DNA of 64,000 nt from Oreocharis arfaki (taxonomy: Eukaryota; Chordata; Aves; Passeriformes; Paramythiidae). The position numbers and the translations under genes were made by a program. Positions 50,201 to 57,255 of the stretch are shown here, in pieces. Where the stretch lies: the NCBI GenBank assembly GCA_013398015.1, contig VZRR01013891.1, forward strand, positions 124,001-188,000, in the 5' to 3' direction. Position 1 is the first letter of the stretch, and each line of letters opens with the position of its first letter. The notes below the pieces were generated by a model, which had not been told where the DNA came from, ran no database searches, and worked only from the letters and a program-made list of their open reading frames with translations.

Positions 50201-53140
50201 AGCTGAGTTTGAAATTGAGCTCAGGGTTTTTGAGAAGCTTTTTTTTTTTGCTTGCCTGTTGATCCTGTTTAGTAGAAGCTTTACCTGGCCCTGCACAAAA
50301 CTCTGCCTGCCCTTTTCCTGGTCCTGAAGATCTTTTCATCACAGGAGTCTCTCAGTGACTTGTGTAAAAGGATGGGGTTAGATGATGAGTGGGTAAAGAG
50401 TGGAGTTTGGGTAGAAAAAACCAGGGATTTTCTAAGCCCACTCAGAGGTAGGAAGGGGAAAATGTAGGGGGAAAATGACAGTGGTGCCATTGGTGGGTCA
50501 CTGTTGTCTAAGAGATCTGCAAAGAGCTGTGCAGTGCAAAAGGCATGTCTGTATGCAAAGGTGCCTGAAATAGAACTGCCTGTATGGTGGAACTGAGTTG
50601 TCTGTTCCTAAATCTTAAACCCTGGGCATTGCAATGGCTGTAACAGCAATAAATACATGCTGCTGTAATGACCTAGATAAATAACCCATTTGTGTTGTGC
50701 TGCTGAGAGTCAGGATGAGTGCACAGTGCTTGCAATTGCTGACAGTATTACACATCCACTAGATTTTTATCTATCACTCACTCACTATATGAAGAAAATT
50801 ATTATTGTAATCACTCCTAAAGTGAAGCTCTTTCAGCACTGGGTATTTTGGTTTAATGAAATATCATGCAGTCCTACTACGTTGCATGCAGAAATATTTT
50901 TAAAAAATGCAGTCTAACCAGCCAAATCTGGTAGGCTCTTAAAACTAAAACATGAATTTCATCTCTCTTGTAAAGTCTGTAAATCCTATTTACATGCTCA
51001 GTATAGGGCTGGAATTCCTCATGGGTGCATACTAGCCCCTGGATTTGCTGGGCTTCAGGTAGGAGCGAAGGACTCAGTGGCAAAGGACATCCTCAGATGC
51101 TGTTGGTCACAAAGAGAAGTCTGGATTGGGGGTGGGGTATTCCTCAAGGCCAAGTGCTTCACCTTTACCTGTCAGTAGTACAGCTTTTCAGAGATAATGT
51201 AAATCCCTTCCTTTTGGATCAGGCAGGTACAGACAAAGTGCCAAAGGCAGCATATTAAGAAAAGGGAGGATGCAAGACCAAAGGCAGAGTGCTTAATTTG
51301 CCTGTGTCTGCACATGCTGGGTAGGTGCAACACATACGACTCAAACATCAACTTGCTCTTATGGTGCACTTCGTGGCTACAAACAACATCATTTGTCATT
51401 GTCATGGGCAACCTACAATTTTCCATGTGACAAGTCTGAATGTCTACTCTTCCAAACCAAGACCAGTGAAACAGGCATGGTTGAGCTTGCATGTGCTCTT
51501 GCCCATTTGTGTTCATCAGTCCCATGTTTGCTTGCTTGAGCAGTGCCACGTGTGCAGGAGCTGCTCTCTACATGCCAGTTCTTCTGCATGGGCAAGACCT
51601 TCCTGTTTATAGGGATGTGGCTGTGGTGTCAGGGAATAGAAACTGTGCTGTATTTAGGACAACTAGTTACACTCAAATGGGAACTGAGTGTAACTTTAGT
51701 GTTTGGCCTAAAGCTGCCTTAAATCTCACTGAATAGTGCTTGGTCTTCAAGCAGTTGGACTCTGGCATTTTTGCATGACAACAACAAGCAATCGAAGAAT
51801 AAATCAAGAAGCCTTTATTGATTTAATAAACTGTGATACATTTTTGACTGTATATTTCTCGCCCATTTAGTTAATGTATGTGTTTGCATTGATGTGAGCA
51901 GTTTTGACACTTGAATTACTTTAGACAAAGTGTTAAAAAAGTAGGGTTTTTTTGGCCATTGTTCTCAGAGTTTTGGTCCTCTTCCAGATTTACCAAGTCT
52001 TCTGCATTTGGTGTGGGCTGACAAAAGAATGACTTTGCCACTTCTCTGTGGGATGCTTCGTTAGCTTTGGTATGGGGCTGCAACACAAGCAGCTGCTACA
52101 GAAGGTGACAGCTTTCTATAGATGCTTGATGCCTGTGTGATTCAGACTTCAGCCTGGGGACTCATCTTTAGAAACACTTTGCTGGGAGCAGCTGAAGAGG
52201 TTGCTTGGCCATGGCATGCCCTGCCTTGCTAAAATATGTCTTTCTTGAGAGCTTAGGAGAGGAGTTGGTTGATGCTCAAGATGTGACTGTTAGAGAGCTG
52301 TATTGCTCCTTAGATCTGTGAGCCAATCTAGCCTTTAAAGGATGGTCAAGAATTTGAGCACTGACTTCCTTGACAACTCTCAAAGGCATCATAAATGACT
52401 GAAAATCAAAAATTCTCTCTTTTTCCCAAGACTTTTCCCTTTCCCTTTAGTTGTCTGAGTGTCTCTCAGGGTCCAGCTTTGCTCATTTGCTTCCTTTTAA
52501 CCAGTCCTACAAAATATCCCATGATGTTCAAAAGGGACAACACCAAACTCTTCTCAGCTGGATCCCATTGCCTGTACTTAATCCAGAGGCAATTTTGTAA
52601 AAGACATGTGCATAAGTTACATGAAATTATATGAAAATCCCTGGCCATATTTACTGTGAAAGGAAATCAGTGAAATGAGAGTAAGGCACTAGTAAGTCAT
52701 TGCTTTCTGCTGGTTGAAGCTGAGCGGTCGATACCGCCCCTTCCCTGCTTTCTACGCTGCAGTGCTGAACAAGGAGCCGAATGCGCCTGTACCTGGGACT
52801 GCATCCATGTGCTTCCCGCAGTGTGTGCCTGCCGGCTCCATGCAGTGTACCCCTGTTCCTCCCATTTCAAACAGCATTTGTCCCTGAATTTTTACATTTG
52901 TTCTCTCTCCTTTAGGATGGACGAAGCCCACGTCCTATCCCTCTGCCTGGCTACGAAGTCAGTTTACCAGGTTCTGGTGAGAAGTTTGAAGTGAAGCACG
53001 TTTTTAAGCTTTGCCAGTCCCATCAAACTCTCTATTTCAGTGCGGAAGATGAAGAGCTGCAGATGAAATGGATGGAAATTCTCACCAAAGCTGCCAAAGG
53101 GGAGACTGAGGATACAGCTGAAGGGCTCAGCAACCCATAG
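5077..53140 (+). CDS. FGD3: FGD3, FYVE, RhoGEF and PH domain-containing protein 3 (18 visible coding exons, 5' end incomplete)
   Basis: Guanine-nucleotide exchange factor for Rho-family GTPases, known in mammals to act on CDC42 and shape actin at the cell edge. Coding exons are 5077-5247, 8449-8617, 9698-10295, 16987-17076, 18298-18434, 19708-19864, 24514-24652, 25442-25500, 28191-28337, 29016-29108, 31018-31097, 31502-31532, 32017-32118, 36233-36295, 42488-42610, 44943-45095, 46928-47068 and 52916-53140; all phases match. Counting from the ATG at 9747 (the mammalian-type start, MEPG..., 762 aa; human about 725) the order is: degron DSGIDS 99-104, acidic run about 155-169, DH about 188-375, PH1 about 402-500 with Trp492, FYVE 568-615, PH2 about 645-748 with Trp740. 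FGD3 rather than FGD1, FGD2 or FGD4 is chosen from KIPNRDSGIDSPS and from the near-identical DH and PH1 text. At least 129 in-frame residues lie upstream of that ATG. The true first exon is not identified. Confidence 0.95.
5248..8448 (+). other. FGD3 intron 1 (GC-AG)
   Basis: No repeat family or second gene recognised. A 177-codon open frame on the minus strand (5740-6273) has no motif I recognise and no splice support. A purine-rich run sits near 7910-7950. Confidence 0.5.
8449..8617 (+). CDS. FGD3: FGD3 upstream coding exon 2 (proline-rich)
   Basis: The acceptor is a strong pyrimidine tract ending TTCATTAG, and the donor is ATTAG|GTAAAT. The exon is open through 55 codons and its two trailing bases join to exon 3 in frame (Arg). 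The text contains PPKPVHLKPG, IPPAPSRPLPAD and VNTLIEKFES. The LI..FE piece recalls the N-terminal part of the family member frabin (FGD4), which binds F-actin there; this is a weak resemblance, not proof. Proline-rich pieces could bind SH3 domains, as FGD1 does with cortactin. If translation starts only at 9747 this exon would be 5' UTR. Confidence 0.8.
8618..9697 (+). other. FGD3 intron 2
   Basis: About 1.1 kb with GT-AG ends. Nothing else recognised in it. Confidence 0.7.
9698..10295 (+). CDS. FGD3: FGD3 exon 3: N-terminal regulatory region with conserved start and degron
   Basis: Acceptor CACCCACAG, donor AACAAG|GTAAGG, 199 complete codons. It contains the ATG at 9747 that matches the mammalian start (MEPG here, MESG in human). 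From that Met it encodes residues 1-183: a Ser/Asp/Glu-rich, probably disordered region with KIPNRDSGIDSPS and an acidic run DEDSDIDEGSSEEQE. Context of the ATG is AAGATGG, a good Kozak match with A at -3 and G at +4. The open frame continues upstream of the ATG through the exon without a stop. The frame also runs past the donor to a stop near 10466, which would be read only if the intron were retained. Confidence 0.93.
10041..10058 (+). other. FGD3: DSGIDS phosphodegron for SCF beta-TrCP
   Basis: Codons 99-104 read DSGIDS, the DSGxxS motif bound by the F-box protein beta-TrCP (FWD1) once both serines are phosphorylated. In mammals FGD1 and FGD3 are reported to be degraded through this motif. 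The flanking residues are conserved with human FGD3. Function in this bird is inferred. Confidence 0.8.
11578..11640 (-). mobile_element. CR1 LINE 3' end fragment
   Basis: Begins TAGAATCATAGAAT and continues GAGTTGGAAGGAACCCATAA, the reverse complement of the CR1 3' tail. Very short, 5'-truncated. Confidence 0.85.
12212..12462 (-). mobile_element. CR1 LINE 3' fragment
   Basis: Starts ACAGAATCACTAAGGTTGGA, then GGGCAGCCTCTTCCAATGCC and TCTAAACCTCCCCTGGCACA: the CR1 3' region in reverse complement. Confidence 0.92.
12934..12987 (+). other. Possible FGD3 cassette exon, 54 nt, phase 0
   Basis: Between exons 3 and 4 lies a block with a good acceptor (TTCTTTTCTGCTTCAG) and donor (GGGGAAG|GTAATC). 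It has 18 open codons, reading VALHLPPNHLSHNPWLGK, and both flanking exons break between codons, so it could be skipped or included without shifting the frame. I cannot match it to a known FGD3 segment. It could be a chance pair of splice-like sites. Confidence 0.25.
16987..17076 (+). CDS. FGD3: FGD3 exon 4: start of DH domain
   Basis: Acceptor TTTTTTTCAG, donor GACCAG|GTAATT, 30 codons (residues 184-213), phase 0 at both ends. It encodes the first conserved DH helix, KLFNIANELLHTEEAYVKRL, where the Glu and Tyr of the TEEAYV stretch belong to the conserved region that contacts the GTPase switch regions. Confidence 0.95.
17077..18297 (+). other. FGD3 intron 4
   Basis: 1.2 kb. A 149-codon open frame (17113-17562) has no recognised motif and appears to be chance. 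No repeat recognised. Confidence 0.7.
18298..18434 (+). CDS. FGD3: FGD3 exon 5: DH domain
   Basis: Acceptor TTCTGCAG, donor GAATG|GTAGGT. It encodes VFCTKLSEAGISSEV through FLLPELKTRITQE and two bases of a Trp codon completed by exon 6. Residues 214-259. The block GIFSNISSIYCFHGQFLLPE is typical of FGD DH domains. Confidence 0.95.
18435..19707 (+). other. FGD3 intron 5
   Basis: 1.3 kb with one short CR1 tail at 18812-18870. Nothing else recognised. Confidence 0.75.
18812..18870 (+). mobile_element. CR1 LINE 3' tail
   Basis: GGACTTGTTGATTTTCGAGG, TCTTTTCCAACCTTAATGAT and TCTATGATT match the terminal part of CR1 in sense orientation. Confidence 0.85.
19708..19864 (+). CDS. FGD3: FGD3 exon 6: DH domain
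   Basis: Acceptor TTTACCATAG, donor ATACAG|GTATGT. The first base completes Trp259. It encodes NPRLGDILQKLAPFLKMYGE and the helix around YVKNFDRAMDIV, up to residue 311. An LTR-like repeat begins only 35 bases past the donor. Confidence 0.95.
19900..20390 (+). mobile_element. LTR fragment of an avian endogenous retrovirus (copy B)
   Basis: Starts TGTCATGGTTTAGGAGTGAT, typical of bird retroviral LTRs. It shares with copy A (1463-1895) the ATACTCCCC block, the C-rich block, the GAGATAAGAAAACAAA block and the TCCTGGCCACACCCCCTCCT block. No coding part is attached, so it is probably a solo LTR. The right border is approximate. Confidence 0.65.
20583..20796 (+). mobile_element. CR1 LINE 3' fragment
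   Basis: Contains GGCCCTGGCACAGGCTGCCC, GTGGCTGCCCCATCCCTGG and TTCCAACCCAAACCATTCCA, ending near the GATTCTGTG tail. Confidence 0.95.
22275..22385. repeat. AT-rich low-complexity stretch
   Basis: Runs of TA-rich sequence (ATATATTTGTATTTTTATAT and similar). No gene-like content. Confidence 0.7.
23645..24386 (+). mobile_element. CR1 LINE fragment, about 740 bp
   Basis: The longest CR1 copy in the window. It carries the last part of the CR1 reverse-transcriptase reading frame, broken by frameshifts (AGGGGCTGGAGCATGTCCAG, TTAGACTGGATATTAGGGAA, CCAGCCCTGGCACAGGCTGG), then the 3' tail. It has no intact open frame and is 5'-truncated. Confidence 0.93.
24514..24652 (+). CDS. FGD3: FGD3 exon 7: DH catalytic helix
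   Basis: Acceptor CTCCGTTGCAG, donor GCTGAAA|GTACAT. It encodes KQEVCGNLTLQHHMLEPVQR and IPRYELLLKDYLKKL, the most conserved DH helix (conserved region 3; PVQRIPRYELLLKDYL at residues 328-343), needed for GTPase contact. One trailing base joins exon 8 as Lys. Confidence 0.95.
24653..25441 (+). other. FGD3 intron 7
   Basis: 0.8 kb, nothing recognised. Minus-strand open frames here are short and without motifs. Confidence 0.75.
25442..25500 (+). CDS. FGD3: FGD3 exon 8: end of DH domain
   Basis: Acceptor TTTATTACAG, donor AAGATG|GTGAGT, 59 nt. It encodes SLELISTAANHSNAAIRKM, the last long DH helix, ending at residue 377. Exons 7 and 8 together make 66 codons. Confidence 0.95.
26758..26786. repeat. 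(GTTT)n microsatellite
   Basis: About seven GTTT units with one interrupting C. Confidence 0.9.
27852..27903 (+). mobile_element. CR1 LINE 3' tail
   Basis: TTTGGACTTGATGGTCTTAG, then TTTCAACCTTTATGATTCTG. Confidence 0.85.
28191..28337 (+). CDS. FGD3: FGD3 exon 9: DH-PH1 junction
   Basis: Acceptor GTACCTGCAG, donor TTCCTG|GTGAGT, 49 codons (residues 378-426). It encodes EKMHKLLEVYERLGG and the opening of PH1, ELIKEGHIQKLSAKN, then QDRYLFL. A CR1 fragment begins about 41 bases past the donor. Confidence 0.95.
28338..29015 (+). other. FGD3 intron 9
   Basis: 0.7 kb with a CR1 tail at 28379-28503 close to the exon 9 donor. The rest is unremarkable. Confidence 0.75.
28379..28503 (+). mobile_element. 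CR1 LINE 3' fragment
   Basis: AACTGGTCTAGTGGAAGGGG and TAAGGTCCCTTCCAACTCAA followed by a TCTATGGTTCTGTGG tail. Confidence 0.92.
29016..29108 (+). CDS. FGD3: FGD3 exon 10: PH1 domain
   Basis: Acceptor TCGTTGCAG, 31 codons (residues 427-457): FNSMVLYCVPKLRLIGQKFS and VREKMDIAGLQ, the middle strands of PH1. The donor is CAG|GTTCGC, weaker than the other donors in this gene. Confidence 0.94.
29262..29716 (+). mobile_element. CR1 LINE 3' fragment, about 455 bp
   Basis: AGGTGCTGGAGTGCGTCCAG, GGTTTAGGTTGGATATAAGG, CAGCCCTGGCACAGGCTGCC and the TCTATGATT tail. Frames are broken. Confidence 0.94.
29748..30440. mobile_element. Probable LTR-type repeat, family unknown
   Basis: Begins TGTTACAAACCAGTTTAACA directly after a CR1 insertion. 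It has an A-rich first third and a GC-rich remainder unlike the surrounding intron, a composition seen in bird LTRs. It has no match to copies A and B. The right border and orientation are uncertain. Confidence 0.35.
31018..31097 (+). CDS. FGD3: FGD3 exon 11: PH1 domain
   Basis: Acceptor CTTTTTACAG, donor GCCAG|GTATGG, 80 nt. It encodes VQEIAKQNVAHTFSITGKKR and SLELQA, late strands of PH1. The last two bases form Arg484 with exon 12. Confidence 0.94.
31098..31501 (+). other. FGD3 intron 11
   Basis: 0.4 kb, AT-rich, with a poly-T run before the acceptor. No element recognised. Confidence 0.8.
31502..31532 (+). CDS. FGD3: FGD3 exon 12: 31-nt micro-exon in PH1
   Basis: The acceptor is TGTTTAAACAG after a poly-T run. 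The donor is CAT|GTTAGT, non-optimal. It encodes TEEEKREWIH, with Trp492, the invariant Trp of the PH C-terminal helix. Exons 11 and 12 sum to 37 codons, so the frame holds only if it is included. Confidence 0.93.
31533..32016 (+). other. FGD3 intron 12
   Basis: 0.5 kb, nothing recognised. Confidence 0.8.
32017..32118 (+). CDS. FGD3: FGD3 exon 13: end of PH1 and linker
   Basis: Acceptor TTTTTGTCTCAG, donor TCCTCA|GTAAGT, 34 codons (residues 495-528). It encodes VIQATIEKHKQNSETFRAF, the end of the PH1 helix, then a Ser/Glu-rich linker ending LPDSS. Confidence 0.95.
35485..35625. repeat. TA-rich low-complexity stretch
   Basis: Degenerate repeats of TATA/GTATA type, for example TGAATGTATATATAAGTATG. 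Confidence 0.7.
35946..36044 (+). mobile_element. CR1 LINE 3' fragment
   Basis: ACCTGGTCTAGTGGAAGGTG, then TCTAAGGTCCCTTTCAACTC and TTCTATGGTTCTGTG. Confidence 0.92.
36233..36295 (+). CDS. FGD3: FGD3 exon 14: linker
   Basis: Acceptor GTTTCTCCTCAG, donor GGAGGG|GTGAGT, 21 codons (residues 529-549), phase 0 at both ends. It encodes IASTSSVESMPGADGGGALG, a flexible Ser/Gly linker between PH1 and FYVE. As it is a multiple of three, it could be skipped without frame loss. Confidence 0.92.
36731..36810. repeat. G/T-rich low-complexity stretch
   Basis: Irregular GTTT and GTGGGG runs on the plus strand with no unit longer than four bases. Confidence 0.75.
37583..37600. repeat. Poly-A run of 18
   Basis: Eighteen A in a row. 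No LINE or processed-gene sequence precedes it, so it is called a simple repeat. Confidence 0.85.
38659..38813 (+). mobile_element. CR1 LINE 3' fragment
   Basis: GAAGCTGCCCCATCCCTGGC, GGGGCTTGGAGCAACCTGGG and TTCCAACCCAAACCATTCTG. Confidence 0.94.
41646..41792 (-). mobile_element. CR1 LINE 3' fragment
   Basis: ATAAAATCATAGAATCATGG, then ACCCTAAAGATCATCTTCTT: the CR1 tail in reverse complement. Confidence 0.92.
42488..42610 (+). CDS. FGD3: FGD3 exon 15: first half of FYVE finger
   Basis: Acceptor TTTTAATTTCAG, donor GGGGCA|GTAAGT, 41 codons (residues 550-590). It encodes a basic lead RKSSKSKRDKEK, then CKSC (Cys568, Cys571) and KRRHHCKQCG (Cys585, Cys588), the basic phosphoinositide-binding signature. 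The N-terminal WxxD motif of classic PI3P-binding FYVE domains is absent, as in other FGD proteins. Confidence 0.96.
42611..44942 (+). other. FGD3 intron 15
   Basis: 2.3 kb, splitting the FYVE finger between its fourth and fifth cysteines. It contains one CR1 copy at 42990-43450. The remainder is AT-rich without recognised elements. Confidence 0.75.
42990..43450 (+). mobile_element. CR1 LINE 3' fragment, about 460 bp
   Basis: Contains GGGGAGGTTTAGGTTGGATA, ACTTGATGATCCTTGTGAGT and the GTGATTCTGTG tail. Reading frames are broken. Confidence 0.93.
44943..45095 (+). CDS. FGD3: FGD3 exon 16: second half of FYVE finger
   Basis: Acceptor GTCTGTTACAG, donor GCAGAG|GTACAG, 51 codons (residues 591-641). 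It encodes VICAKCSEF (Cys593, Cys596) and RVCKEC (Cys612, Cys615), completing two zinc sites, then a linker rich in Gly, Pro, Glu and Lys. Confidence 0.96.
45521..45623 (+). mobile_element. CR1 LINE 3' fragment
   Basis: GAAGTGGTCACAGCACCAAG, then TCTCTTCCAACTCAGGATTC and a GGTTCTGTGATTC tail. It is internally deleted compared with the copy at 42990. Confidence 0.85.
45915..45987 (+). mobile_element. CR1 LINE 3' tail
   Basis: GGGGGTTGGAATGAGATGAT, then GACCCAAACCATTCTGTGAT. Confidence 0.9.
46928..47068 (+). CDS. FGD3: FGD3 exon 17: first half of PH2
   Basis: Acceptor after a poly-T run ending CATCCAG, donor ATCCAG|GTAAGA, 47 codons (residues 642-688). It encodes QSILAAENSLFSSYLQFLEK, then GKTWYKMWVTIPKSEPLVLY, the opening strands of the second PH domain. 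Confidence 0.95.
47069..52915 (+). other. FGD3 intron 17
   Basis: 5.8 kb, unusually free of recognisable transposons. It has poly-T runs near 47470 and 50240 and a (TA)10 repeat at 50083-50102. Open frames are short and lack motifs. Confidence 0.75.
50083..50102. repeat. (TA)10 microsatellite
   Basis: Ten TA units in a row. Confidence 0.95.
52916..53140 (+). CDS. FGD3: FGD3 exon 18: second half of PH2 and stop
   Basis: Acceptor TCTCTCCTTTAG, 74 codons then TAG at 53138-53140 (residues 689-762). It encodes RPIPLPGYEVSLPG, HVFKLCQSHQTLYFSAEDEE and the terminal helix with Trp740 (LQMKWMEILTKA). The C-terminus ends LSNP. Confidence 0.96.
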   Translation, partial: DGRSPRPIPLPGYEVSLPGSGEKFEVKHVFKLCQSHQTLYFSAEDEELQMKWMEILTKAAKGETEDTAEGLSNP

Positions 53141-53895
53141 AGCAAGTTTCATTTAGTTTCTTTCCTACATGCTATAAACCATCACTTGAATTTGGTATCC
53201 ATGGCACTTTGGAATCTGTATGGCTTTATATTTTCATGTGTCTGCATAGGAAATTCAGTGGTTTCTCACCTTTTATTGTACATTTTTCACAAACAGTAGT
53301 TACCTGCCATATATTATGTTAAATGAAAAAGTAGTTATAGTTGTTGGTGGTGTCAATGCTGGTTTTAAAACAAAAGACAAGGAGCAAAGCATTAATTTTA
53401 ACAAAGGTAATGGAAAACCATCAGTCTTTTGTTTTCCTAAATGTATATTTTCCAGTCCTTTTGATTGCTGTTGAGTGCAGGATGTGTATAGTCTGTGATT
53501 AGTTCTATAAATGCTGCCTTTTAAGTTAAATGTGTAAAGGCTTGTGCTGGCCACTGACATTCCATTCTCTGCCTCGCCTTCCTGGTAAGGTCTTTGTGAT
53601 GTGTGAGCAATGTACTGAGTATTTTCCTGTTGCTAAAACTATGTCTCTGCTATTTTGAGATGACCTGTTCACATGACAAATACTGTAGAAGAGACTTCTA
53701 AAAATGACTGCAAATGGTGCAGAACAGAACATTAAGAAGCCTCATTGATTTTAAGCATTTATTATATTGATTGCTTTCTTTTGGAACCAATACCTTCCTT
53801 CCTTCTATTGGAACCCATTTTGATGTAAGTGAACAAACATTTTATACTGCAAACTGGGTTATGATCAATAAACAAGAACATTTTTAGTACACACC
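53141..53895 (+). other. FGD3: FGD3 3' UTR (to first strong poly(A) signal)
   Basis: Follows the stop codon without a splice site and is AT-rich. The end is set by the AATAAA at 53867 and a T/GT-rich stretch just after. Further signals downstream could give longer forms. Confidence 0.7.
53867..53872 (+). terminator. Poly(A) signal AATAAA, FGD3 proximal
   Basis: An AATAAA about 730 bases past the stop codon, followed within 50 bases by a T-rich and GT-rich stretch (around 53905-53930), as expected for a cleavage site. Confidence 0.65.
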
Positions 53896-54127
53896 ATACA
53901 AAAAGGTGACTTTTTTGTTGTATTGGTTAATTTAAGTGGCCTAGATTTTATTTATATAATTTGTAAATAATGTTTCATAAGTATTTTAAGAATTTTTAAA
54001 AGACCTCAGCTAATTAACAGGATTTAGTGCATAGCATAAGAGATATTTGTATGAACTGAATTTGTAATTTAATTTTCCTGTTCACTTGTTTTTGTCTTAT
54101 TTTGAAACATAAATGCCTATCTATTTA

Positions 54128-54133
54128 AATAAA
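54128..54133 (+). terminator. Possible distal poly(A) signal
   Basis: AATAAA in AT-rich sequence about 990 bases past the FGD3 stop. Further copies lie at 54294-54299 and 54520-54525. Use of any of these is not shown. Confidence 0.3.
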
Positions 54134-54805
54134 AATTCCTGCAGTTAACTCCTGAGCCAGATTTCCAAGGCACAGCAAAGTTTAGGTCAACATTTAATAT
54201 AGGTTAAAAAAAAATATAAAAAGTCCAAAACAAACAAAAAAAAAGGCATGTCTGTTCCTAGTGGTAGTGAGCATGTAGTATCAATCAAAATGAAATAAAA
54301 TCTGTCACAGTATTGTATTTTTAAATGGTTTGGTTTAACTTTTGTTTCCTCTTCAGCCTTCTGCATTTTCTGATATTGGTAGAGAGGAAGAAATGCTCCA
54401 TGCAGCCAGAGATTTTTAGGATTGTTGAAAATTAGTGATCTGCATCAGTGAGTATTTTTTGGACCTACAGAAAAGGACTTATCCCTGTTTGGGGTTTGGT
54501 TTGTTTTTTACATTGGTGTAATAAATCATATATCTGAAGTCCATGATGATAAAAAATTAGAGGACATGTATTTGATTATCTACTGGGAAATTTTCATGAG
54601 ACTTACATCTTTCCTCTCCTCCCTACCCACCCTCTCCCAACAGTCAACACAGAAAAGATTCCTTGAAGAGTAGCTTTTACCATGAAAAGGAATTCTTTCC
54701 AGTGTGTGTTATTTCTTCTCCCAAGCTTCCTTGAAAATATAATGATGTAGAGCACTTGCCTGAAAATTTACTCATTTGTGGCGTTTTTGTTTGCTTGGTT
54801 GTGTT

Positions 54806-54830
54806 AACATTCTATCATTCTATGATTCTA
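54806..54830 (+). mobile_element. Possible CR1 tail remnant
   Basis: Only ATTCTATCATTCTATGATTC resembles the CR1 terminal octamer array; no upstream CR1 body is visible. Confidence 0.35.
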
Positions 54831-56989
54831 AGCAAATCAAGGGAAATGTGCTTAGTGAACACATTAACAAAACAACATGCAGTAATGCAATAGCAAAGCA
54901 CCCTCAGAGAATGGATCCAGGCTCCAGAATGCTGTTGTTAGGAGAGTCTCTCTTGGTTTCTCAATCTCTCTTGATTGACCAGCACCAGGATCCCAGAACA
55001 CAGTGCTGCTGTGAAATCATAATCAAATCCTCTGAGAAATCACTACATGCCTCTGAAGGCTTGTCCTAAACTTACAGCAGGATCTAATATTGTCCAGATC
55101 AAAGGCTGGAGCATTAGGACCTTTGTTTAATTCTCCTTCCTCATCTTCTCTCATTTGGATGAAGTGGGAACTCCCAAAGCTGAAGAAATAGGTGTCACCG
55201 ACACTATTTTTCATAAAAGCTGTAAGCTTTAGACTTTCCTTTGTCATAAAATCTGTTCTTCTCAGCTCAGCCTGCTTCTGTGAAGAGGGTTAGCACAGGA
55301 ATTCAGCATCCCATAAGTCCTACTTATGCTTTTGTATTAGTGCACAAATAAAATTTAAGCCACTAATTGCCCCTTTCTAGCTCTGCATAGAGCTGAATTA
55401 TATATGTTCGCTATGATAAGACCAGAGAAAAAAATTAAGTTTTGGCAGCAGCAAAGTTTAACCAGGGGACTGAATTTTGACGAAGTGGGGACTAAAAGTA
55501 CAATATCCATAGTTGCGGTGTCCTGACATCAGCACATTTCAGAAAAGATGCCAAAATCACACAATAAGCCAAGAACCCTCTCTGTGCATGAGGGATGTGG
55601 CCTATGGAACTGCACCAACAAACCCTCTCCACTTTGCTGCTTGCACCCGTGAAGTAAAACACACCAGGTCTTTGTGACTCTACCTGTCAGGTCAAGGCAT
55701 AGACCCTACCTGCCTGATAGCCACAACATTCCTGCTCTGAGCATGGCTGGGGCAGAATTAAACCAAGCTCTTCAGCATCTTGGGCCGTTTTGACTGTCTT
55801 GAACAATAGTGACGTGTCAGGACTTTGCTGGTGGGCAATATTTCCCTCGTTCAGTCCCTTAAACCAGCTGGAAGAAGAAATATTAACCAGTATCAGCTCA
55901 GGCTGTTTTGAAGTTGATGCTAGACATGTACATTCATATCCTTCAATCACTGCCCTTTGCTAAATGAGCAAACTGACAATGTTGCAGAGCATCTGTGCAA
56001 TTATATTTGAATGCACCACTTAGAGACTGTGACAAATCCATTACGTGAATTGAAAAGGGCAAAAGGTTAAAATAAAAATGGCTTAATAAAATTGCAACAA
56101 TCCATTTAAAACTGCACAGGGGAAATGCGGAACTGTGAAAAGCACTGAGCATCCACCGTAAAATAAAATAAATCTTTATTTGCTAGAACAGACACTGGGC
56201 AGCTCCTTGGCTGGTACAAATAGATGGATTTAGTTACAATTGTCTGTTAAATTAGGTAAGGATCTGACCATATAGCTTTGTTTGATCTTAAAGCATTTCT
56301 GCTTCCTGCCAAGCCTTAGATAATCAGGGATTTACTGCACAGCTTTTGCTGTCCCTAGATGCACAGGACACTTGAGCAGGATTCCACTCCATGTAGAGTC
56401 ATTTGTAGACAAGGGCTCAGCAGGTTTTCATTGCTCTTGGCTTGCAAACAGTTAATGTTCTCCCTCAACAATGAATTTCCCCCCATTTCTCCTAGCACAG
56501 ACAAAACCTGACACAACAGTATTATTCCAACAGCTGCTAATTTTTTTTGCCTGGGAGATCAATTTTGTGTCAAATTTGTGGAATGTTAGCAGTTCTTCTC
56601 TCATTTCTGAAGTATGCATAGGCTTGGGATAATAATGCATTTCAGTAAGTCTGTAATGAAGTCATCACTCAGGAACAGCACACTAATGCTTTACTATGTT
56701 CCTTAGAGATTGCTTCCTGTTTTGAAGGGATAAAAGCAAATCCAATATGCATCTCATGCAAGGGCCTAAAGCAGTTGCTGGTATCACATGGGCTCAATCC
56801 TCTTCTGAGTTACGTAGATCAAATCCTCAGGATTTATTTGACCTGGGGGCTTGGCATGTGTGCCAACTTCATCACAGAAACCTTACCCCAACACTGTGGT
56901 TTGGGACAAGTTTGGAGCAGATTCCACCAAGTGAGTGGTGTTTCCCTGAAAGGAGGGAAATTTACTTGATCTTGATATTCATGAGGGCA

Positions 56990-57255
56990 TAGAGTGATAG
57001 GACAAGGGGAAACAACTGTAAGCTGAAGGAGGGCAGTGTTAGACTGGATATTAGGAATAAATTCTTTACTAGAAGGGTGGGGAGGCCCTGGCACAGGTTG
57101 CCCAGAGAAGCTGTGGCTGCCCCATCCCTGGAAGTGTCCAAGGCCAGGTTGGATGGGTCTTGGAGCAAGCTGGGGTAGTGGAAGGTGTCCTGCCCATGGC
57201 AGGGGATGGAACTGGATGGACTTTAAGGTCCCTTAACCATTCTGTTTCTATGTTT
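56990..57255 (+). mobile_element. CR1 LINE 3' fragment
   Basis: TTAGACTGGATATTAGGAAT, GGCCCTGGCACAGGTTGCCC, CCCCATCCCTGGAAGTGTCC, then a short tail. Confidence 0.95.
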